DNA from: an uncultured Lachnospiraceae bacterium
GTDB taxonomy: Bacteria > Bacillota > Clostridia > Lachnospirales > Lachnospiraceae
DNA: 62,515 nt
Assembly (NCBI GenBank): GCA_951800685.1
Contig: CATOJY010000018.1
Span: 1 to 62,515, forward strand
Direction of reading: 5' to 3'
Below, in pieces: positions 50,431 to 59,828 of this stretch. How positions within the stretch are numbered: the stretch's first letter is position 1; every line of letters starts with the position of its first letter. Under the pieces are notes generated by a model. It was given only the letters and a program-made list of their open reading frames with translations, was not told the DNA's origin and did no database searches. Both the position numbers and the translations under genes were made by a program.

Positions 50431-50898
50431 ATGACAGATAAAAATTATAATGAATTTTTAGAAATCACAGGTACAAGCAGAAATTTTGTAGAAGATATAA
50501 ATAACTTTCTTCTCGATCGCAGCTGTAAACGTGAAATCAAAACCGCTAAAAGTGGATTTACTGTTTCCTATCTTTTGCAGGATACAAAAAAGACATTAGC
50601 TACCTTTGTTTGCCGAAAAACAGGAATAAAAATTAGAATTCTCCCGCAACGTCTTAATGAGTATGCGGATTTTCTAAACACGCTTCCGGCTAACATGAAG
50701 AAAGAAATTGCAAAAGCCTCTGTCTGTAAGCGGCTGGTCAATCCAAATGACTGTAATCCTAAATGTGTTATGGGATATGACTTTATCATGGATAAGGAGC
50801 GCTATCAAAAATGCAGATATATGGCTTTTATGCCGTCTATATCCGAAGAAAGCACCCCTTATATCAAAAAATTTTTACAGTATGAGCTGATGCCGTAA
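50431..50898 (+). CDS. hypothetical protein beside the AraC/GyrI regulator
   Basis: A 155-residue soluble protein (MTDKNYNEFLEITGTSRNFV at the start, with CKREIKTAKSGFTVSYLLQD and the Cys-containing VNPNDCNPKCVMGYDFIMDK). GGAG lies upstream of the ATG at 50431, 52 bp after the regulator stop, so both genes are probably one unit. I do not recognise the family; the Cys residues in SVCKRLVNPNDCNPKC may bind a metal. Confidence 0.7.
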   Translation: MTDKNYNEFLEITGTSRNFVEDINNFLLDRSCKREIKTAKSGFTVSYLLQDTKKTLATFVCRKTGIKIRILPQRLNEYADFLNTLPANMKKEIAKASVCKRLVNPNDCNPKCVMGYDFIMDKERYQKCRYMAFMPSISEESTPYIKKFLQYELMP

Positions 50899-50943
50899 AG
50901 GGTATCGTTGTGTCCTTATATCCCTACTCCTTTTCCAACTATT

Positions 50944-52179
50944 TCACATCCGGTTACGTTTTGTATTCCATGTCTGGCACAAATAGATGCCGGACAATAA
51001 AAGGATTGGAAATAACACCCCTGTCAAAAAACCCATTTTAAGATTATTATTGAAAGCACCCGAAACCATTCCAACGACTGTAGGGCCTCCCGCGCATCCA
51101 ACATCGCCTGCCAATGCAAGTAATGCAAACATTGCAGTGCCTCCTTTGACATCTGAAGCCGCCGCTTTACTAAACACGCCTGGCCACATAATACCAACAG
51201 ATAGACCGCATAATGCGCAACCGACAAAACCGACAATCGGACTTGGCACAAGTGAAATACAAAGATATGCAATAATACACAAAATACTACTGACAATCAT
51301 AAATTGGTCCAAGTCAATTCGTTCTCCATATTTTCCATAAAAGGCTCTGGCACTGCCCATCAGAAAGGCAAACAACATCGGCCCCGCCAAATCCCCTATT
51401 GTCTTGCTTACATGAAGTCCCGTCTCCGCAAAGGTAGACGCCCACTGGCTGACTGCCTGCTCACTTGCTCCAGCACATATCATCATTATCATCAGCACCC
51501 AGAAGATCTTCTTACGAAAAAGCTGTCCTACTGTTATTCCCTTCTCCCCTTCATCCATCAAAGAAATGATAGGAACTCTTGTAAATAAAATCATATTGGC
51601 AAAAGGAATAACCGCCCAGATCCACGCCATAATCTTCCAGTTTTGTATGCCAAACAGATGAAAAAAAGCTGTCGATACAAACACAACCGCCATATGCCCC
51701 CAACAGTAAAAGGAATGCAGAAGGCTCATGGCTTTCTCTTTATTCTTTGTAGGACAAGCTTCCACGATAGGACTTACCAATACCTCCAACAGTCCGCCTC
51801 CCACTGCATATATGGCAACAGCAATCAGCAAGCCTGTAAAGGCATTTCCGAGCAAATCCGGTAAGATCGTCAGAAATACGAAACCCATTACTGCACAGAT
51901 ATGGGCGATAATCATTGATGCACGATACCCTATCTTGTCAACAAAGGTAACCGACAAAATATCTACTAATAATTGTAATCCAAAATTAAATGTAATAAGC
52001 AGCGTAATCTGTGTCATCGGTATACCATAACTGTTGTGGAAATTCAGAAAAAGAAGCGGAACAAAATTGTTTACAATCGCCTGCACAATATATCCCGTAA
52101 AACAGGCGTACAATGTTTTATGATAGCTTTTATCCATCATGACAAGACCATCTTGAAATTCTTTCTTCCCCTCCATCAT
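50944..52179 (-). CDS. MFS transporter, sugar-symporter-like
   Basis: A 411-residue transporter with 12 predicted helices. The first helix region (LYACFTGYIVQAIVNNFVPL) and the loop VDKIGYRASMIIAHICAVMG fit the major facilitator superfamily, closer to the FucP/sugar-type than to drug exporters, although this is a judgement by eye. The ATG at 52179 overlaps the stop of the acetyltransferase gene (ATGA), with AGGAG 10 nt upstream, so it is translationally coupled. It is the last gene of the LacI-acetyltransferase-MFS operon. Confidence 0.82.
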   Translation of the reverse strand: MMEGKKEFQDGLVMMDKSYHKTLYACFTGYIVQAIVNNFVPLLFLNFHNSYGIPMTQITLLITFNFGLQLLVDILSVTFVDKIGYRASMIIAHICAVMGFVFLTILPDLLGNAFTGLLIAVAIYAVGGGLLEVLVSPIVEACPTKNKEKAMSLLHSFYCWGHMAVVFVSTAFFHLFGIQNWKIMAWIWAVIPFANMILFTRVPIISLMDEGEKGITVGQLFRKKIFWVLMIMMICAGASEQAVSQWASTFAETGLHVSKTIGDLAGPMLFAFLMGSARAFYGKYGERIDLDQFMIVSSILCIIAYLCISLVPSPIVGFVGCALCGLSVGIMWPGVFSKAAASDVKGGTAMFALLALAGDVGCAGGPTVVGMVSGAFNNNLKMGFLTGVLFPILLLSGIYLCQTWNTKRNRM

Positions 52180-52967
52180 TTTCTGTTTTCTCCTATCCAT
52201 TTCACAGCAAAATCTACCAACGCCCTTTGGCTCATCATGGACAAAGTCCCATTGCCTAAAGGTACATGACGCACCTTTCCTGTCTGCTCAAATGCCTCTC
52301 CAATTGCCGGAAAATCTTCTCCATCTACAGCTAATGTCTCATAGGATTTCCAGATCCGCTGTCCGCCAATCTGTATAGCACTACTTTCTATAACCATATG
52401 CTTGCCAGGATATTCCGCCCTTGCATCTGCCAAATGAAGAGACGTGTTCTTATCATAGCCAACGCCAATCAGCAAAACAGATCCATCCAGTTTATACAGC
52501 CTGCCAATGGGTGAACTGTCTCCAAAAATATCAAACAGGTCATGATTTTCTGTCAGATACTGTGCATAATATCCCCATGCCGCTACGGATCTCGCAGGGT
52601 GATCGCTTCTGAGTGTCCCCGGCCACTGCCGGAACATTTCTGATACGGCACCCATTGTATTTGTCGGTGTAATCCGTTTGTCATAAGCAGGTATATATTC
52701 ACGTATAACAGACCACCATTCTTCCGGTTCCTGCCAATAGACACCTGCTGTAGGATCCAAATTCTTCCATGACTGTGTGGGCATCATAATCGTACCTTGA
52801 TCGCCAACGCTCTCAAGTAATGCTTCAATAACTGACTGAGCGCCGCCACACACATAGCCAAGACTGCTCAGCGATGTATGCACCATAACAGCCTGCCCTT
52901 TCCTGACACCAATATCTTTCAAAGCCGTTTTTATATCGTCCGGTGTTACCAGCTTCCTCTTCTCCAT
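52176..52967 (-). CDS. AAC(3)-family N-acetyltransferase
   Basis: A 263-residue member of the antibiotic (aminoglycoside 3-N) acetyltransferase family. The CoA-binding part shows GQAVMVHTSLSSLGYVCGG and the catalytic-type region is SDHPARSVAAWG. Most chromosomal members in Firmicutes (YokD-like) are not proven resistance enzymes and may acetylate endogenous amino sugars. The ATG at 52967 has GGAGG 9 nt upstream; longer forms carry no similarity. It lies between a LacI-type regulator and an MFS transporter with which it overlaps by an ATGA, so the three genes act together. Confidence 0.85.
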   Translation of the reverse strand: MEKRKLVTPDDIKTALKDIGVRKGQAVMVHTSLSSLGYVCGGAQSVIEALLESVGDQGTIMMPTQSWKNLDPTAGVYWQEPEEWWSVIREYIPAYDKRITPTNTMGAVSEMFRQWPGTLRSDHPARSVAAWGYYAQYLTENHDLFDIFGDSSPIGRLYKLDGSVLLIGVGYDKNTSLHLADARAEYPGKHMVIESSAIQIGGQRIWKSYETLAVDGEDFPAIGEAFEQTGKVRHVPLGNGTLSMMSQRALVDFAVKWIGENRK

Positions 52968-53069
52968 TCTATTATTCCTCCCATCTATCTTACGGCAACT
53001 GTGATAATAATAAAATGAATCTCGATAAATAGCAAAGGTTAAACGCATAACCCTTAACAAAATCAGGCT

Positions 53070-54083
53070 TCACTTTTTGTGCACTTTGACCTCACACACA
53101 CTGTCACGCTCTACGAGAGTTACAGGAAGCATCACATTTTTATCCTTGCAGTCCCCACTTCTTAACTGATTTAACATTTTGACTGCCAAAGCTGCCCTCT
53201 GTTTGTTATCCTGTTTTACTGTGGTAAGCGCAGGTACAAACTTTTCACATTCCCTTACATTATCAAACCCGACTACTGATATATCCTCTGGAACGGATAC
53301 ACCCATAGTTTTCAGGAATTGAATAAAATCCATTGCATAATAATCAGACACAGCAAAAACTGCTGAATATTTTTTTATTTTCTCTAAATGTTCCATGTAG
53401 AAAATAGTGCGTGCTTCCTGCTCCATAGGAATAACCATAAGTTCTGCATCTGGAATCTCGCTTTTTAATCCCATAATCCTTTTCTGGTCCATACAGATCT
53501 TATTATCTGATATGCAAAGCACAGCCCTATGCCCCTTGCTTTTCAAATAACGTCCGACCTGTACTCCGCCGTCAAAGTGATTGACCTCAATATTTACAAG
53601 ATTTCCAGAATTTTCTATACATCCATCATAGACTACAAAAGGAATATGCATCTTTTCCCTCAATTTTCTGTAATCCTGTTCACAATAGCCAATCAGTACC
53701 ATACCTTCCATATTCCACATAGAAGCAAATTTGGGAATTTCATTCCATTGACCAGTCACTCTAAGCATAAGAAATTTGCCTGCCTGCTCGATCTCTTTTG
53801 CCAGCGCATTCACCGATGCAGAAATAAACTGATCCTCCAATGTATGTCCTTCGTATTTTTCATGGTCATTGATAACCACCCCGATAATTTTGGAATCATT
53901 TTGTGCCAAAAGAATCCCTGCCATACTCGGAATATATTGTCTCTCTTCCAAAAGCTGCTGCACACGTTTCACTGTCTCGTCTGATATTTTCTTTGTCTTT
54001 CCATGAATAACATTCGATACAGTAGCCGTACTCACTCCTAATTCCTCTGCAATATCAACAATCCTGGTTCTTCCACCCTCCAA
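53070..54083 (-). CDS. LacI-family transcriptional regulator
   Basis: A 337-residue regulator. The N-terminal helix-turn-helix (IVDIAEELGVSTATVSNVIH) is followed by a periplasmic-binding-protein-like ligand domain (about 60-330, with KIIGVVINDHE and VSVPEDISVVGFDNVRECEK). Such proteins usually sense sugars. The start is probably the TTG at 54083, with AGAGGA 9 nt upstream. It is the first gene of the operon with the AAC(3)-like and MFS genes and is likely to control them. Confidence 0.9.
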   Translation of the reverse strand: MEGGRTRIVDIAEELGVSTATVSNVIHGKTKKISDETVKRVQQLLEERQYIPSMAGILLAQNDSKIIGVVINDHEKYEGHTLEDQFISASVNALAKEIEQAGKFLMLRVTGQWNEIPKFASMWNMEGMVLIGYCEQDYRKLREKMHIPFVVYDGCIENSGNLVNIEVNHFDGGVQVGRYLKSKGHRAVLCISDNKICMDQKRIMGLKSEIPDAELMVIPMEQEARTIFYMEHLEKIKKYSAVFAVSDYYAMDFIQFLKTMGVSVPEDISVVGFDNVRECEKFVPALTTVKQDNKQRAALAVKMLNQLRSGDCKDKNVMLPVTLVERDSVCEVKVHKK

Positions 54084-54182
54084 ATGCGCTCATCCTCTCT
54101 TTACTATATAACTATCACTGTCTTGACAGATTTCCCATGTTTTTCTTTTGCCATATCAACCAGTTTTCACTTTGCTCCCAAT

Positions 54183-54383
54183 CTATACCGGTAATAACGA
54201 TTCCTGTAAACTGACAGGATCCACATCCCCATTATGGCATTTGCTGGAATCCCTGTACAGGATATCCGTTAAGATATCTAAATTCAAAAACTCCTCAAAA
54301 CGCTCCTCCTCCGTCCTGATCCCTACCCTGATCTTATTCCAAAAGGTATTGTCAAAATGCTTTATTTCGGTACTTTGTGTGCA
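54183..54383 (-). pseudogene. possible gene remnant in the LacI-regulator intergenic region
   Basis: An open stretch of about 66 codons on the minus strand reads like protein (HFDNTFWNKIRVGIRTEEER, then FEEFLNLDILTDILYRDSSK) but has no start codon and stops at 54183. The next frame continues in the same style (IDWEQSENWLIWQKKNM), as if a frameshift separates them. I do not recognise the parent protein. The remaining ~490-bp gap (54084-54572) contains the promoter at 54476-54504 and nothing else I can support. Confidence 0.35.
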
Positions 54384-54475
54384 TCATTTGCTTCCGTTTA
54401 CATCTGATTAATTTTCATGATAACAGCGGCTATGACAGGGTATAAACTGTAACTTGTTTTATTATGTACTTTTGA

Positions 54476-54504
54476 TTGACCGTCTCAGGTTGTCGGATTA
54501 AAAT
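54476..54504 (+). promoter_or_regulatory. promoter of the GC-rich two-component system
   Basis: TTGACC (54476-54481), a 17-bp spacer and TAAAAT (54499-54504) lie about 70 bp upstream of the response regulator at 54573. Confidence 0.6.
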
Positions 54505-54572
54505 ATAGATAAAGCAAAACCTGTTATCGCAGAACATATCATGCCATAAGAACTGCGCAGAAACGAGGCCTC

Positions 54573-55253
54573 ATGAAGAAAATCCTAATCGTCGAAGACG
54601 ACACCATACTAAACAAAACCCTGTCCTATAACCTTGTCATGGAGGGCTACGAGACAGCCTCTGCCTACTCCTGCGTCATGGCGGAAACCCTTCTGCACGA
54701 GGGTTTCCATCTGGCATTGCTGGATGTCAATCTACCAGACGGCAGCGGGTTCGACCTGTGCACTAAGATCAAGGAACGCTGTCCGGAGACTTACATCATC
54801 TTTCTCACCGCCAACGACAGGGAAAGCGATATGCTGCGGGGCTATGAAGCCGGCGGCGCAGATTATATTACCAAGCCTTTTTCCGTGGCGGTGCTTTGCC
54901 GGAAGATTGCAGCCGTACTGGAAGCGCTGGAACAGCGCAACCCACACCATGACCTGTATGAGGACGGCTTTCTGCGAATCGATTTTTCCGAACAGTCCGC
55001 CACGCTGGGCGGCAGTCCCATAGATTTTACCCCAAAGGAATACCGCACTCTGCACCTCTTCGTCAAAAACAACCGGCTGATCCTAACCAAAACACAGATG
55101 CTTAATAAGCTGTGGGATGTAGACGGCGATTTCGTTGACGAACATACTCTCACCACCATAATCAGCCGTATCCGCAAGAAGATTGAAATAGACGGACATA
55201 AGTATATCAAGACCGCATACGGCATGGGGTATCAATGGATCGGCGGCAATTAG
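54573..55253 (+). CDS. OmpR-family response regulator, partner of the kinase at 55235
   Basis: A 226-residue regulator: acidic pair in ILIVEDDTIL, phosphoacceptor Asp in LALLDVNLPDGSGFDL, Thr in IIFLTANDRE, Lys in YITKPFSVAV, and a winged helix with LTTIISRIRKKIEI ending YGMGYQWIG. Codon use is more GC-rich than in the genes on either side. It overlaps the sensor kinase by 19 bp, and both precede an ABC transporter. Confidence 0.93.
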   Translation: MKKILIVEDDTILNKTLSYNLVMEGYETASAYSCVMAETLLHEGFHLALLDVNLPDGSGFDLCTKIKERCPETYIIFLTANDRESDMLRGYEAGGADYITKPFSVAVLCRKIAAVLEALEQRNPHHDLYEDGFLRIDFSEQSATLGGSPIDFTPKEYRTLHLFVKNNRLILTKTQMLNKLWDVDGDFVDEHTLTTIISRIRKKIEIDGHKYIKTAYGMGYQWIGGN

Positions 55254-56344
55254 TACATGTTTACCGGCATACTGTCATGCACTGTCTGAACAAAGAAAGG
55301 CCTGGACAAAAAATGCAACTTCACAAATTTCCGATACGTAAATTCCTGCTGGCAGTGATAAGCGGCGCTGTTCTCTCGTCCGCTCTGCTACTTGTCCTTT
55401 TCTATCTGAAAACCGGCAGTCCTGTGACCGTCATGTGCGGCATTGTTCTAACGGCTGTCAATTTCGCATGGGGCGCAGCGCTTTTGATATTTCTGCAGGG
55501 CAAACTGGCTGATTTCACAAACAGCCTCTGCCAGACGCTCAACAGCATGATGGACGGCAGCGACAGGCCGCCCGTAGATTTCGAGGCGGAAACCTCTCTG
55601 TCCCGCATTAACCACCGGCTGGACCGGCTCTACAATATCATGTTACATACCAGACGCCAGACTGCCGAGGAAAAAGCCGGACTGCAGTCTCTTATGTCCG
55701 ACATCTCCCATCAGACCAGGACCCCCATCGCAAATCTCAAGATGATCAACGATACCCTGCTGACCCGCGATATGCCGGCGGATCAACAGCGGGATTTTCT
55801 CCAGACCTCCGTCAGCCAGCTCGATAAGCTGGATTTCCTTATTCAGGCCATGGTGAAGACCTCCCGTCTGGAGACCGGCGCGATTACGCTGGAGAAAAAG
55901 CAGGTTCCTGTCGCCGATACCCTGACTGACGCCATCAACAGTATTCTTGTTCCGCTGGAAAAGAAGCAGATTGAACTGGACGTAGACTGCCCGGAAGGAA
56001 TAAGCCTTTGTCACGACAGCCGCTGGACGGCGGAAGCCGTCTATAATCTTCTGGATAATGCAGTGAAATACACGCCCGCCGGCGGCCGGATTCAGGTAAC
56101 GGTGCACAATCTTAAGATGTTTCTGCGCATCGACGTAGCCGACACAGGCCGGGGCATTCCCGAAAGCAAGCAGGCGGCGGTCTTTAAACGCTTTTATCGC
56201 GAAGAAGCAGTGCATGACGTAGAAGGCATCGGCATTGGGCTCTATCTTGCCCGTGAGATCGTCACCATGCAGGGCGGTTTTATCAAACTCTCCTCCACCG
56301 TCGGCGAGGGTTCTGTCTTTTCCGTATATCTGCCCAAGACGTGA
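55235..56344 (+). CDS. sensor histidine kinase without extracellular domain (BceS/intramembrane-sensing type)
   Basis: A ~369-residue kinase. Two closely spaced membrane helices (about 34-57 and 65-88, FLLAVISGAVLSSALLLVLF and MCGIVLTAVNFAWGAALLIF) leave almost no outside domain. HisKA has the His in MSDISHQTRTPIANLKMIND, and HATPase_c has YNLLDNAVKYTPAG, DTGRGIPESK and GIGIGLYLA. Such kinases usually sense flux through a partner ABC transporter. The start is uncertain (55235, 55277 or 55313; the last has AAAGG upstream). An FtsX-type transporter follows, as in BceRS-BceAB-like systems. Confidence 0.88.
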   Translation: MDRRQLVHVYRHTVMHCLNKERPGQKMQLHKFPIRKFLLAVISGAVLSSALLLVLFYLKTGSPVTVMCGIVLTAVNFAWGAALLIFLQGKLADFTNSLCQTLNSMMDGSDRPPVDFEAETSLSRINHRLDRLYNIMLHTRRQTAEEKAGLQSLMSDISHQTRTPIANLKMINDTLLTRDMPADQQRDFLQTSVSQLDKLDFLIQAMVKTSRLETGAITLEKKQVPVADTLTDAINSILVPLEKKQIELDVDCPEGISLCHDSRWTAEAVYNLLDNAVKYTPAGGRIQVTVHNLKMFLRIDVADTGRGIPESKQAAVFKRFYREEAVHDVEGIGIGLYLAREIVTMQGGFIKLSSTVGEGSVFSVYLPKT

Positions 56345-56418
56345 TCTCTTCTTTTTTCCTTTATTCCGAAGCGTCACAAACTCGTACTTGTTAAACCGCC
56401 ATAGGAACAAATAATATG

Positions 56419-56458
56419 AAAATGTCCTAAAATTGAAGCAATTTGAGGGACATTTTTT
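56419..56458 (+). terminator. intrinsic terminator after the sensor kinase
   Basis: AAAATGTCC and GGACATTTT form a 9-bp outer stem with AAATTG/CAATTT pairing inside, followed by TTTTTT. It separates the two-component genes from the ABC genes, so these probably have their own regulated promoter. Confidence 0.65.
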
Positions 56459-56504
56459 CATATTCAGGATAATTCTGCAACATTCTCATCTTATGATATA
56501 ACAA

Positions 56505-56521
56505 AACGGACAACGTCCGTT
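56505..56521. promoter_or_regulatory. AACGGAC-N3-GTCCGTT dyad upstream of the ABC transporter
   Basis: A perfect 7-bp inverted repeat with a 3-bp spacer lies about 80 bp before the ATPase gene, in the interval between the terminator and the ABC operon. It is a candidate binding site for the response regulator at 54573. Confidence 0.45.
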
Positions 56522-56601
56522 GTTAAAATTCGTCTGTTTTGCCACGCGAACTCATAAGTTCACAACAATCCCCTTATTTCATCAGAAAGGCAGGTAATCC
56601 C

Positions 56602-57276
56602 ATGAGCATTCTACAGACAACAGATTTAAAAAAATATTACGGCACCGAGCCGAACATCACCCGCGCCCTTGACGGCGTGACCTTTTCCGTGGAGGAGGGG
56701 GAGTTTGTGGCGGTGGTGGGCACCTCCGGTAGCGGCAAGTCTACGCTTCTCAATATGATGGGCGGCCTGGATGTACCTTCTGCCGGCTACGTCCGCGTGC
56801 GGGATCAGGCGCTGGCGGATATGGATGAGGAACAGTTGACCATCTTCCGCCGCCGCAATATCGGTTTTATTTTCCAGTATTATAATCTTTCTCCGATTCT
56901 TAACGTGTATGAGAATATCGTGCTTCCGGTGGAACTGGACGGCGACACCGCAGACAAGAAGTTTATGGAAGTGGTTATTTCCATGCTGGGCCTGACAGAT
57001 AAACTCTACAATATGCCCAACAACCTTTCCGGCGGCCAGCAGCAGCGTGTCGCCATCGCCCGCGCACTCGTAGCCAAACCCGCTATCGTGCTGGCCGACG
57101 AGCCTACAGGTAATCTTGACAGCCACACCAGCGCCGACGTGCTGGGGCTTCTGCAGCGCACCAGCAGGGAACTGCATCAGACCATCGTCATGATCACCCA
57201 CAACGACAGCATTGCCCAGCTTGCAGACCGGATCATCCGCATCGAGGACGGCCGTATTGTCGGTCAGAGCGCATAG
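56602..57276 (+). CDS. ABC transporter ATP-binding protein (MacB/LolD-like)
   Basis: A 224-residue ATPase: Walker [18 protein letters not shown]-loop region [17 protein letters not shown] signature [15 protein letters not shown], Walker [13 protein letters not shown] and switch His in MITHNDSIA. The ATG at 56602 is preferred over the upstream ATG at 56539 because the family begins [12 protein letters not shown]. It pairs with the FtsX-type permease at 57417, and both are probably induced by the upstream two-component system, as in antimicrobial-peptide detoxification modules. Confidence 0.93.
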   Translation: MSILQTTDLKKYYGTEPNITRALDGVTFSVEEGEFVAVVGTSGSGKSTLLNMMGGLDVPSAGYVRVRDQALADMDEEQLTIFRRRNIGFIFQYYNLSPILNVYENIVLPVELDGDTADKKFMEVVISMLGLTDKLYNMPNNLSGGQQQRVAIARALVAKPAIVLADEPTGNLDSHTSADVLGLLQRTSRELHQTIVMITHNDSIAQLADRIIRIEDGRIVGQSA

Positions 57277-57416
57277 ATGTATCAGTTGGAACCACTCATG
57301 CTGTCAAACAAAGGCATACACAATATTAATCTGAGCAGCAAAGTCATTGGCAGCAAATATGACAGCCAACTAACGAACGCGTGGGAAAAAGAGAAAAGAA
57401 AGGTGTGATCGAACTT

Positions 57417-59801
57417 ATGACATTAGCATTTGAAAATGATACGCGAAAAGTGATCCGGCGGCTGGCACGCCGCAGTATGCAGGCCGACCGGCGCCGGAGC
57501 CTTTTTATCATTCTTACGATCTCTCTTGCCGTCTGTCTTATGGGGATGCTGGGTTTTATCCAGTCCGCCAGAAAGATGCAGACAAGAGAGGATATTCAGG
57601 GACACTATCAGGCCGGCTGCATCGGTACGCTGGAAGAGATCAGGCAGCTGGCTGCTACCGGCAAATTTGAAAAATGGGGGTACACTGTTGACGGCCCCAG
57701 AATCCGCTACGGAGACAGCAACCTGTCGCTTGCTTTCGTGGATCCGGGGATGATCGACTTGATGAAACCCGGCCAGATAACCGGCGCCTATCCGCAGACG
57801 GACACGGAACTTTGCATCGAGCGCGCCTTTCTGGAACACTTCGAGCTACCGGCCGAACCGGGCCAGACTATCACATTGGATCTGGGGCAGGGTGAATCCA
57901 CCTACACGATCACTGGTATTCTGGAAAAGGAAAACATCAGTCGGGAGTTCACCTGCTGGCTCTCGGAATCCGCTGCCCTTGCACTTGCAGGTCATGCCGA
58001 AAACCCATATGAACTGCGGTTTCGTTTTGTTCAGGAGCAGCCCGGCGATGTGGAGCAGCTGCGGGCCGATATCAACGCCTTTTTCCGGGAGATGGGCGTC
58101 TCTGAGGAGAGGACTTTTTTCAGCTCCAACTATTTTGAGGCCATGGTGCTCTATCTTGGCAGCGATGTGGAGGCTTATCTGCTGTCGGCCGTGATCGCTC
58201 TGATCTGTGCAGTGGTGATCTACAACATCTTCTACATCTCCGTGATGGGAAAGATGCGGGAATATGGACGCCTGAAAGTGCTCGGCGCAACGCCCGCACA
58301 ATTACGAAGCGTGGTAAAAAGGGAACAGCGTCTTCTGACCGCTGTCTCCATCCCTCCGGGACTGATCGCGGCGGCAGTCATTACCCAGATTCTGATGCCC
58401 GGTTACTGGGTATGGGCAGACAATCTCAAATTTGCGGCAGTCATCTCCTTGTTGACCTATGCCATGGTTCTGGTGGCGGCCAGGAAGCCGCTGCAGCTTG
58501 CCGGCAGGGTATCCGCCATCGAAGCCATAAGGACTACCATCTATTCCCAACAGCAGGAGTGCAGGATTCCCAGGCATACTCCCCGCCCTCTGACGCTGCC
58601 CCGGCTGGCGCGCATGAACTTTTCCCGCAGCCGCAAGAAGGCTTTCGTGACCTCTCTGTCCCTTAGCCTGACCGGCATTTTACTGCTCTGCGTCTCCGCC
58701 TATGCGGATTCCATCGACGCAGATGACATGGCGCTTTCGCAATTTGGCGATCGCAGCGCCTATCTGCTGGATTTAGGTCCGCACAAAGACTTCAGCGGTC
58801 CCGATGTGCCAAAACTCCAGCAGGAAAATCCTCTGGGCCGGGCTTTGCAGGAAAAGCTGTCTGCACTCCCCGGTATAGACTATATCACCACTTATGATCA
58901 GGCCTGCGTACAGATACCGGAAATCTGGGAAGGGGAGCCTTTTCACGTGACCGGATTTGATGAAGAACAGATGACGGCACTTTTTACCGAAGACATGATA
59001 CTGGACGGCTTTGTGGATCATGGGCGGCTGCTTCATGAGAACGGTATTCTGGTCAGCCCCGGCGGCAGCACCTTAAAGACCGTCTACCATACAGAGTATC
59101 AGCCGGGCGATACCGTTACTCTTGAATCCTACAGCGGGCAAACGAAGACTTATACCGTGCAGGGGATTGTGAAACACCCCCAGATCGGCCCCAGCTGCTT
59201 TTTCATCCTGCCCACGGAAGAACTGGCAGTCCTCTATCCGGAGATCGACGACTTTACCACTGCCCTCAATCTGCATACGAAAAAGGACAGCGAACAGCTG
59301 CGGCAGTCCGTATTCGACACCGTGACAAACGACAATATTACGATCTCCGTACTGGGCGACAGGACGGCCGAGATCAAAGTCAGCCTGCAGGACGAAATGA
59401 GAAAGTATTACGGGATCCTGATCTTTGTATTCCTCTTCTCACTGATCAACCTTGCCAACACTTTGATCACAAACCTTCTGGCACGCCAGCAGGAATTCGG
59501 CATCTTCCAGTCCGTGGGCATGAGCAACAGACAGCTCTCCACCATGCTCTCCTATGAATGCCTGTACTATGTAGGCATCACATTGTCGGCCACCCTCACG
59601 CTGGGAACGGTATGCAGTATCCTGGTCTGCCGCAGCTTCGATCAGCTTGGTCTGTTCGGGAAAGTCACCTATCACTTCCCGGTTCTGCAGGTGACGCTGT
59701 TTGCCGCCGCCCTCCTGCTTGTCCAAGCGGTGTTCTCCGTCTGCGCGGTTCGTTACACCAGGAAGCTGTCGCTTGTGGAGAGAATCAAGGCGGTGGATTG
59801 A
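57417..59801 (+). CDS. FtsX-type ABC permease with two large outside domains
   Basis: A ~794-residue permease in two halves. Each has a membrane helix, an outside domain of about 200 residues and three more helices with FtsX motifs (MGKMREYGRLKVLGATPAQL in the first half, LLARQQEFGIFQSVGMSNRQ in the second). This eight-helix MacB/LolE-like duplication differs from the 10-helix BceB with a single domain. The ATG at 57417 is chosen from several in-frame starts; the GTG at 57381 is possible. It follows the ATPase gene by 140 bp. The GC-rich codon use continues from 54573. Confidence 0.88.
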   Translation: MTLAFENDTRKVIRRLARRSMQADRRRSLFIILTISLAVCLMGMLGFIQSARKMQTREDIQGHYQAGCIGTLEEIRQLAATGKFEKWGYTVDGPRIRYGDSNLSLAFVDPGMIDLMKPGQITGAYPQTDTELCIERAFLEHFELPAEPGQTITLDLGQGESTYTITGILEKENISREFTCWLSESAALALAGHAENPYELRFRFVQEQPGDVEQLRADINAFFREMGVSEERTFFSSNYFEAMVLYLGSDVEAYLLSAVIALICAVVIYNIFYISVMGKMREYGRLKVLGATPAQLRSVVKREQRLLTAVSIPPGLIAAAVITQILMPGYWVWADNLKFAAVISLLTYAMVLVAARKPLQLAGRVSAIEAIRTTIYSQQQECRIPRHTPRPLTLPRLARMNFSRSRKKAFVTSLSLSLTGILLLCVSAYADSIDADDMALSQFGDRSAYLLDLGPHKDFSGPDVPKLQQENPLGRALQEKLSALPGIDYITTYDQACVQIPEIWEGEPFHVTGFDEEQMTALFTEDMILDGFVDHGRLLHENGILVSPGGSTLKTVYHTEYQPGDTVTLESYSGQTKTYTVQGIVKHPQIGPSCFFILPTEELAVLYPEIDDFTTALNLHTKKDSEQLRQSVFDTVTNDNITISVLGDRTAEIKVSLQDEMRKYYGILIFVFLFSLINLANTLITNLLARQQEFGIFQSVGMSNRQLSTMLSYECLYYVGITLSATLTLGTVCSILVCRSFDQLGLFGKVTYHFPVLQVTLFAAALLLVQAVFSVCAVRYTRKLSLVERIKAVD

Positions 59802-59828
59802 GCCTGAACTCCCTACTACTATCTTTCC

